Shown here in pieces: positions 22,441-26,667 of a stretch of 26,667 nt of DNA; within the stretch, counting starts at the first letter, position 1; each line of letters begins with the position of its first letter. Location: NCBI GenBank assembly GCA_964521025.1, contig CAZFPK010000044.1:1-26667 (forward strand), in the 5' to 3' direction. Made by a program: the position numbers and the translations under genes. Source of the stretch: DRTC01 sp964521025 (GTDB lineage: Bacteria; Cloacimonadota; Cloacimonadia; Cloacimonadales; TCS61). A model generated the notes under the pieces. That model was not told the origin of the DNA, made no database searches, and worked only from the letters and a program-made list of their open reading frames with translations.

Positions 22441-23580
22441 ATGACAGATTCAACGAACTCGCAACTCGCAACCCGCAACCCGAAACTCGCAACCCGTAAA
22501 CCGCACCCCGCAACCCGCATCCTCATCGCAGCCGGAGGAACCGGCGGTCATATTATTCCTGCACTTTCGATAGCCAGGGAATTACAGAAAAAGAATTGCA
22601 GTATCCTATTTGTTGGTAATAAGAACAGTTTGGAGGAAGAACTTGTTCAAAGGTCAGGATTTCCATTCAGGAGTATTAATGTCCAGAAATTTTACAGGAA
22701 ATTTACTTTCAAGCATCTTAAATTTCCTTTCAAATTAGTGAGGAGTATTTTTGAATCCAAAAAAATTATGCGAGAATTCCAACCTGCAGCTTTTCTCGGA
22801 ACCGGTGGATTTGTTTCCGGTCCGGTCGGTTATGCTGCTCATCAGAAAAGAATACCGATCTTTCTGCAGGAACAGAATAGTTATCCCGGAGCAACGACCA
22901 GAATTTTAGTAAAATACGCAACAAAGATTTTTTTAGGAAATGAAGGAGCGAAAAAATATTTCCCAGCTGAAAAAGTGGTTATTTCAGGAAATCCAATTAA
23001 CACAAATGTCATCGATGAAAAGGAAAAAATCGACTTTGAAAAATACGGTTTAAAAAAAGATTCAGTAAAACTTTTTCTTTTCGGAGGAAGCCAGGGCTCA
23101 TCACTCTTGAACAATAATTTTTTGCAGATTGTCGATGATCTGTTAGACAACGGAATTGAAATCATCTGGCAGGCAGGAAAATACAGTTATAAAAAGTTCC
23201 GCAAAGAAGTGAAAAATAAATCCGGAATTTACATTTTCGATTTTTCCAATAAAATAGGAAAGATCTATAATTCCGTCGATTTTGCAATTGCGCGAGCCGG
23301 AGCATTATCTCTTGCAGAACTGGAAACAAAAAAAATCTCTTCAATTTTGATCCCGCTTCCGTCCGCAGCCGGAAATCATCAATATTACAATGCTCTGGAA
23401 TTAGTAGAGAAAAAGGTTGCTATACTTTTGGAACAGAAAAAGTTGAGCCCTGAAATCCTAAAGGAGAAAGTTTTCGCGATGAAAGAAAAATATTTGGAAA
23501 TGAAGAAGAATTTTGGAGAATCGAGACATACAGATTCTGCGAGAATTATTGCTGAAAACATTTTAGAGATTTTGAAATGA
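22441..23580 (+). CDS. murG: Lipid II synthase MurG (GlcNAc transferase)
   Basis: Adds GlcNAc to lipid I on the inner face of the membrane, making lipid II. The GT-B fold is clear: GGTGGH (32-37), GTGGFVSGPVGYAAH, QEQNSYPGATTRIL, FGGSQGSSLLNN and the nucleotide-sugar site RAGALSLAELE followed by PLPSAAGNHQYYNA. The enzyme normally starts within a few residues of the first beta strand (here RILIAAGG from residue 26). The preceding 25 residues include three heptapeptide repeats (NSQLATR, NPKLATR, KPHPATR) encoded by a 7-bp tandem repeat. No alternative ATG, GTG or TTG lies between the repeat and the core, and AAGGAA precedes the ATG, so the tail is probably translated. The stop overlaps the next gene (ATGA). 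Confidence 0.95.
   Translation: MTDSTNSQLATRNPKLATRKPHPATRILIAAGGTGGHIIPALSIARELQKKNCSILFVGNKNSLEEELVQRSGFPFRSINVQKFYRKFTFKHLKFPFKLVRSIFESKKIMREFQPAAFLGTGGFVSGPVGYAAHQKRIPIFLQEQNSYPGATTRILVKYATKIFLGNEGAKKYFPAEKVVISGNPINTNVIDEKEKIDFEKYGLKKDSVKLFLFGGSQGSSLLNNNFLQIVDDLLDNGIEIIWQAGKYSYKKFRKEVKNKSGIYIFDFSNKIGKIYNSVDFAIARAGALSLAELETKKISSILIPLPSAAGNHQYYNALELVEKKVAILLEQKKLSPEILKEKVFAMKEKYLEMKKNFGESRHTDSARIIAENILEILK
22455..22517 (+). repeat. 7-bp tandem repeat, nine copies, in murG
   Basis: Nine consecutive 7-bp units with consensus CAACYCG (for example CAACTCG, CAACCCG, AAACTCG, CACCCCG) run without interruption. Three units make 21 bp, so the translation repeats every seven residues. A gain or loss of one or two units would shift the murG frame. 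Confidence 0.92.
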
Positions 23581-24140
23581 AGCATGAACAATTAGAAAAT
23601 TTATTTTATTCAGGAAATATTAATCTTCTGAATAATCCATTAACCGCAATCTTCTGTTCTCGGATTATTCCAATGACACTTTATTTACCTGCTCTTGATT
23701 TTATGAAGCAAATTTTCACATTAGATATAACTCTTATCAGTGGTTGGCACTCAAATGTTGAAAATAAACTGCTTGAACTCAAACCACCAAAATTGCGAGT
23801 AAACTTAGTAAACTTTTTAGCAAAAGGCATTGAAAATTATAAGTTAACTGATAATTTTATTGAAGATTATAGAAACAATAAAGTTCTGATTATTTCATTC
23901 TGGAAGAACGAAAAGAGAATATCTGCTGTACATTCAAAAAACAGAAATAATGCTATTCTAAAAAAAGCAGATAAAATTCTTTTCCTGAATATTCATGAGA
24001 ACGGAAACCTTCACGAAATATTTAATCAGGCGATTTCCCTGAAAAAGAAAGTCTTTATATTCGATCATCCCAGCAATGAGAAATGGATAAAACGAGGAGC
24101 TCTTCCGATATCAAAATATAATCTGGAGGTTATTTCGTGA
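23577..24140 (+). CDS. SLOG/DprA-like Rossmann-fold protein
   Basis: A 187-residue protein that resembles the DprA/Smf-related branch of the SLOG superfamily. NNPLTAIFCSRIIP (19-32) is a first strand with the FCSR loop. LDITLISGWHSNVENKLLEL (49-68) corresponds to the visGfHSp.E..lL segment. A later strand VLIISFW is followed by KRISAVHSKNRNNAILKKADKILFL and KKVFIFDHPSNEKWIKRGA, the end pattern of DprA-like Rossmann domains. DprA loads RecA on incoming single-stranded DNA, while other SLOG proteins bind nucleotides or act in defence; the role here is unknown. The ATG overlaps the murG stop (ATGA), and the stop overlaps the GTG of the methyltransferase (GTGA). An odd point is loss of the usual CPG after FCSR. 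The assignment is from motif memory. Confidence 0.55.
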   Translation: MKHEQLENLFYSGNINLLNNPLTAIFCSRIIPMTLYLPALDFMKQIFTLDITLISGWHSNVENKLLELKPPKLRVNLVNFLAKGIENYKLTDNFIEDYRNNKVLIISFWKNEKRISAVHSKNRNNAILKKADKILFLNIHENGNLHEIFNQAISLKKKVFIFDHPSNEKWIKRGALPISKYNLEVIS

Positions 24141-26667
24141 GTTTGATTGATTTATTAATAAGTTTGAAGAGCAAGGAAGATGTAAAAAGGATGTTTATCG
24201 AACATTTGAATTACTCTCATTCATCCGGCTCAGTTTCCTCTTCACTTTCTGATAAATTGAGAAAAGAAATAATCACTATCGAGAAAATCGCAGAACAGAA
24301 TCAATTTTTCATTATCTATTGTAGATTACCAGTTTTATTAAAAGGTTCCGAAAGACCTATCTCAGAACAACTTTCAAAAACTTTTGCTCATAATCTAATA
24401 ATTTTCACTAACAAAAATGAGCGGGAATTTCATTTCACTAATTTAAAATATATTGAAAAAAAGAAAGAATTGATCAAAACACCTCACCGACCATTCCGCA
24501 GGATTGTAGTTGGTTCATTTGAGAAGCTAAGAACAGCTTCCGAACGCATTCAACTTTTAAAAATCGAAAATGAAAATGAGTCCGCCCTGCAAGTGAACCT
24601 TAAATGCGAACATGCTTTCGATGTGGAAGCTGTATCCAGAAATTTTTACAATGATTATGTCCATTTCTATAAAGAATTCAGGAAATACCTATTAAAAAGA
24701 AACAAAAGAAAATTAACAACTACAGACGATAATACGCAAACCATCTTTAATAGAATTTTCTTTCTCTATTTCGTTCAGAAAAAAGGTTATCTACAAAAAT
24801 ATCCGGATTTTATTTATAATAATTTTAAGAATATTAAAAACAAAAACTATTATCAGGATTTCCTGATCCCGCTTTTTGAAAAAATCTCAAACAACATTAG
24901 ATCGGAAAAATTTCAAAATATTCCATTCCTGAATGGTGGACTTTTTGAATTTACAGAAGATGAGAAGAAAATTAAAATTTCTAATGATATTTTTAAGATT
25001 ATTCTTAAAGGATTATTTGAAAAATATAACTTCACAGTACGGGAAGATACCGAATTTGAAAGAGAAGTCGCTATCGATCCGGAAATGCTGGGAACAATTT
25101 TTGAAAGATTAATTCTCGGATTGGAAAAAAATAAATACAAAGATATTCCTGATGCACGCAGAGCTTCCGGTTCATATTATACTCCCAAATTCATTGTTTC
25201 ATTCATGGTGAAGCAATCTCTACTAAATGATCTGGTAAATGATAACACCATCAAAATTATAAGATATAAACTAAAGGAACTGGTTTTCAATTTGAAAACT
25301 GAACAACTTTCAGTACCTGAATTAATTACAATCCGAAAACGTCTTCTGGATATTCGTATTGTTGATCCTGCTGTTGGTTCGGGAGCTTATCCGGTGGGAA
25401 TTCTCTTAAAAATCGTAGAAATAATTGAAGTAATAGATAATAAAATAAATCCGCAGAAAACTGACAAAAAAAATTACAGGTACAACCTGAAACGAGACAT
25501 TATTGAAAACTGCATTTACGGAGTAGATCTGCAGCCAAAAGCAGTACACCTGACTAACCTGCGTCTCTGGCTTTCGCTTATTGTCGATCTCGATGTTGAT
25601 CATATCGAACAGATTCCACCCTTGCCAAATCTTGATTTTCATATTTACGAAGGTGATTCGCTGGTTTCGCAAATTGCCGGATATGATTTCGATACTGAAA
25701 AAGATATAAACACACAAAAACCGGAAGGTAAAGAAATCCTGAATATTTTTTCCAATCTAAAAAAACAATATGAAAAAACTGCAGATTTGAATGAAAAAGA
25801 AAAACAGAAAACAGAAATAGAGAATGTTAAAGGTCAACTTATAAAATGGTTTCTTACTGAAAAGAAAAAAGAAATCGAGCAAAAACTGGAAAAATTTGCA
25901 ACACAGCAAATTGCTAATATTGAAGGATTTGAACAAGAAAATGAAATTGACTTCAGAGACCAATATAAAAAAGAAATAACCGTTATCGAAAATAAAATAA
26001 ATCAGGCAGAATCTTATACAAAGAAATTTAATTGGGGCCTGGATTTTATTGAAATTGAAACTCAAGGCGGTTTCGATATCGTTATCGCTAATCCGCCTTA
26101 TGGAATTAAAGTTCCGACAAAAACCCGGGATGAATTCAAACTGAACAGCAAAGACAGTTACGGTGTTTTCGTCTCGCTGGGATTAAAAATACTAAAACCG
26201 GGAGGAACTCTCTGCTACATAATGAGCGATACCTGGCAAACCATAAAATCTCATAAAAACCTGCGTGATCAACTCCTCAAGGAAACAGATGCACAATTCC
26301 TCATCTCTGTGCCGGCTGATACTTTTGGTGCTACCGTGAATACCGGAGTTTATACTTTTATCAAAAGAATTTCTCCCCGCTGGAGATTGACGGAAAAAGC
26401 CGACAACCGGCTCATTGCAGCCGATCTTTCTCCTTTCAAGATTAAACAACCGAACGGAAGCTGGGATACAGGCAACCTGGAAGCAGGTTTTGAACTGCTG
26501 ACCGAACAAAACGATTTTGATGAAACAAAAGACGGTTATACACTTTACAGCGAACGCGATTTTGCTGTATTTGCCTATAAGCAGAAATTGATTCCCCGTT
26601 TTTCAAATCACAGTTTCTTTATCGCTTCTCCCAAACTTTTTAAATTAATGGAAGATACAGGAAAGCA
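24137..26667 (+). CDS. Eco57I/type IIG-like adenine-N6 DNA methyltransferase (partial)
   Basis: The frame is open from a GTG (with GGAGG 7 nt upstream) for 843 codons to the window end, so the C-terminus is missing. The layout is that of Eco57I-like single-chain restriction-modification proteins: an N-terminal domain (1-200) with no PD-(D/E)XK motif that I could identify; a helical part with FNRIFFLYFVQKKGYL (204-219) and LNGGLFEF (265-272); then the methyltransferase with YYTPKFIV (347-354), SAM motif DPAVGSG (410-416), GVDLQPKAVHLTNLRLWLSL, and catalytic NPPY (652-655). Between about 540 and 640 is a Lys/Glu-rich helical insert. It should methylate adenine N6. Whether it also cuts DNA, or relies on the missing part, cannot be seen. 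It overlaps the SLOG-like gene by 4 nt and lies where murC might be expected. Confidence 0.87.
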   Translation, partial: MSLIDLLISLKSKEDVKRMFIEHLNYSHSSGSVSSSLSDKLRKEIITIEKIAEQNQFFIIYCRLPVLLKGSERPISEQLSKTFAHNLIIFTNKNEREFHFTNLKYIEKKKELIKTPHRPFRRIVVGSFEKLRTASERIQLLKIENENESALQVNLKCEHAFDVEAVSRNFYNDYVHFYKEFRKYLLKRNKRKLTTTDDNTQTIFNRIFFLYFVQKKGYLQKYPDFIYNNFKNIKNKNYYQDFLIPLFEKISNNIRSEKFQNIPFLNGGLFEFTEDEKKIKISNDIFKIILKGLFEKYNFTVREDTEFEREVAIDPEMLGTIFERLILGLEKNKYKDIPDARRASGSYYTPKFIVSFMVKQSLLNDLVNDNTIKIIRYKLKELVFNLKTEQLSVPELITIRKRLLDIRIVDPAVGSGAYPVGILLKIVEIIEVIDNKINPQKTDKKNYRYNLKRDIIENCIYGVDLQPKAVHLTNLRLWLSLIVDLDVDHIEQIPPLPNLDFHIYEGDSLVSQIAGYDFDTEKDINTQKPEGKEILNIFSNLKKQYEKTADLNEKEKQKTEIENVKGQLIKWFLTEKKKEIEQKLEKFATQQIANIEGFEQENEIDFRDQYKKEITVIENKINQAESYTKKFNWGLDFIEIETQGGFDIVIANPPYGIKVPTKTRDEFKLNSKDSYGVFVSLGLKILKPGGTLCYIMSDTWQTIKSHKNLRDQLLKETDAQFLISVPADTFGATVNTGVYTFIKRISPRWRLTEKADNRLIAADLSPFKIKQPNGSWDTGNLEAGFELLTEQNDFDETKDGYTLYSERDFAVFAYKQKLIPRFSNHSFFIASPKLFKLMEDTGK

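Noticed and set aside
22418..22444. A nine-codon upstream frame ending over the murG ATG
   Set aside because: It lies in low-complexity sequence without a clear ribosome site; it could couple to murG but nothing supports it.
24137..24740. A PD-(D/E)XK nuclease in the N-terminal part of the methyltransferase
   Set aside because: I looked for the motif expected of type IIG enzymes and found no convincing match, so restriction activity is not claimed.

Overview
The window is A/T-rich and densely coded. It looks like part of the chromosome of a deeply branching anaerobic-type bacterium with an outer membrane. MurE carries the DNPR motif of the meso-diaminopimelate (Gram-negative-type) enzymes, there is an MlaE-type lipid-transport permease, MurE and MurF are fused, and the division transpeptidase ends in PASTA domains. 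Together with the many short palindromic and tandem repeats, this fits a member of the FCB group such as Cloacimonadota. That placement is inference from gene content, not a database result.

Left half, minus strand (about 0.3-11.3 kb). Reading in the direction of transcription there are two gene sets. First come two paralogous response regulators that overlap by 8 nt: a GGDEF (c-di-GMP synthase) protein and an HD-GYP (c-di-GMP phosphodiesterase) protein. Next is a long housekeeping series: gcvH, gmk, a small omega-like RNA polymerase subunit, a family 4 uracil-DNA glycosylase, then after a palindrome-filled gap dnaB, an mlaE-type permease, a ThiB-like binding lipoprotein, trmL, gcvT and a secreted TPR protein. 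Several junctions overlap by 1-11 nt.

Right half, plus strand (about 11.5-23.6 kb). This is a division and cell wall (dcw) cluster: mraZ, rsmH, an ftsL-like gene, a PASTA-containing ftsI, a murE-murF fusion, mraY, murD, ftsW and murG. These genes make the UDP-muramyl-pentapeptide, link it to lipid, flip or polymerise it and cross-link it at the septum. A well-formed intrinsic terminator lies between ftsL and ftsI. murC, which often follows murG, is not there. Instead a SLOG/DprA-like Rossmann protein overlaps murG by 4 nt and is itself overlapped by a large Eco57I-like (type IIG-like) adenine methyltransferase that runs off the window end. A possible DNA-modification or defence module is therefore spliced into the wall operon.

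The most unusual theme is repeat DNA captured by genes. A 111-bp REPIN-like double palindrome sits in frame inside the MurE half of the fusion. Nine copies of a 7-bp repeat encode three heptapeptides at the MurG N-terminus. The stop codon of murD lies inside a palindrome of a repeat array. The TPR protein ends in a repeat-derived tail. Two intergenic arrays of the same palindromes, in opposite orientation, lie beside dnaB and between murD and ftsW. No tRNA, rRNA, insertion sequence or CRISPR array was seen.
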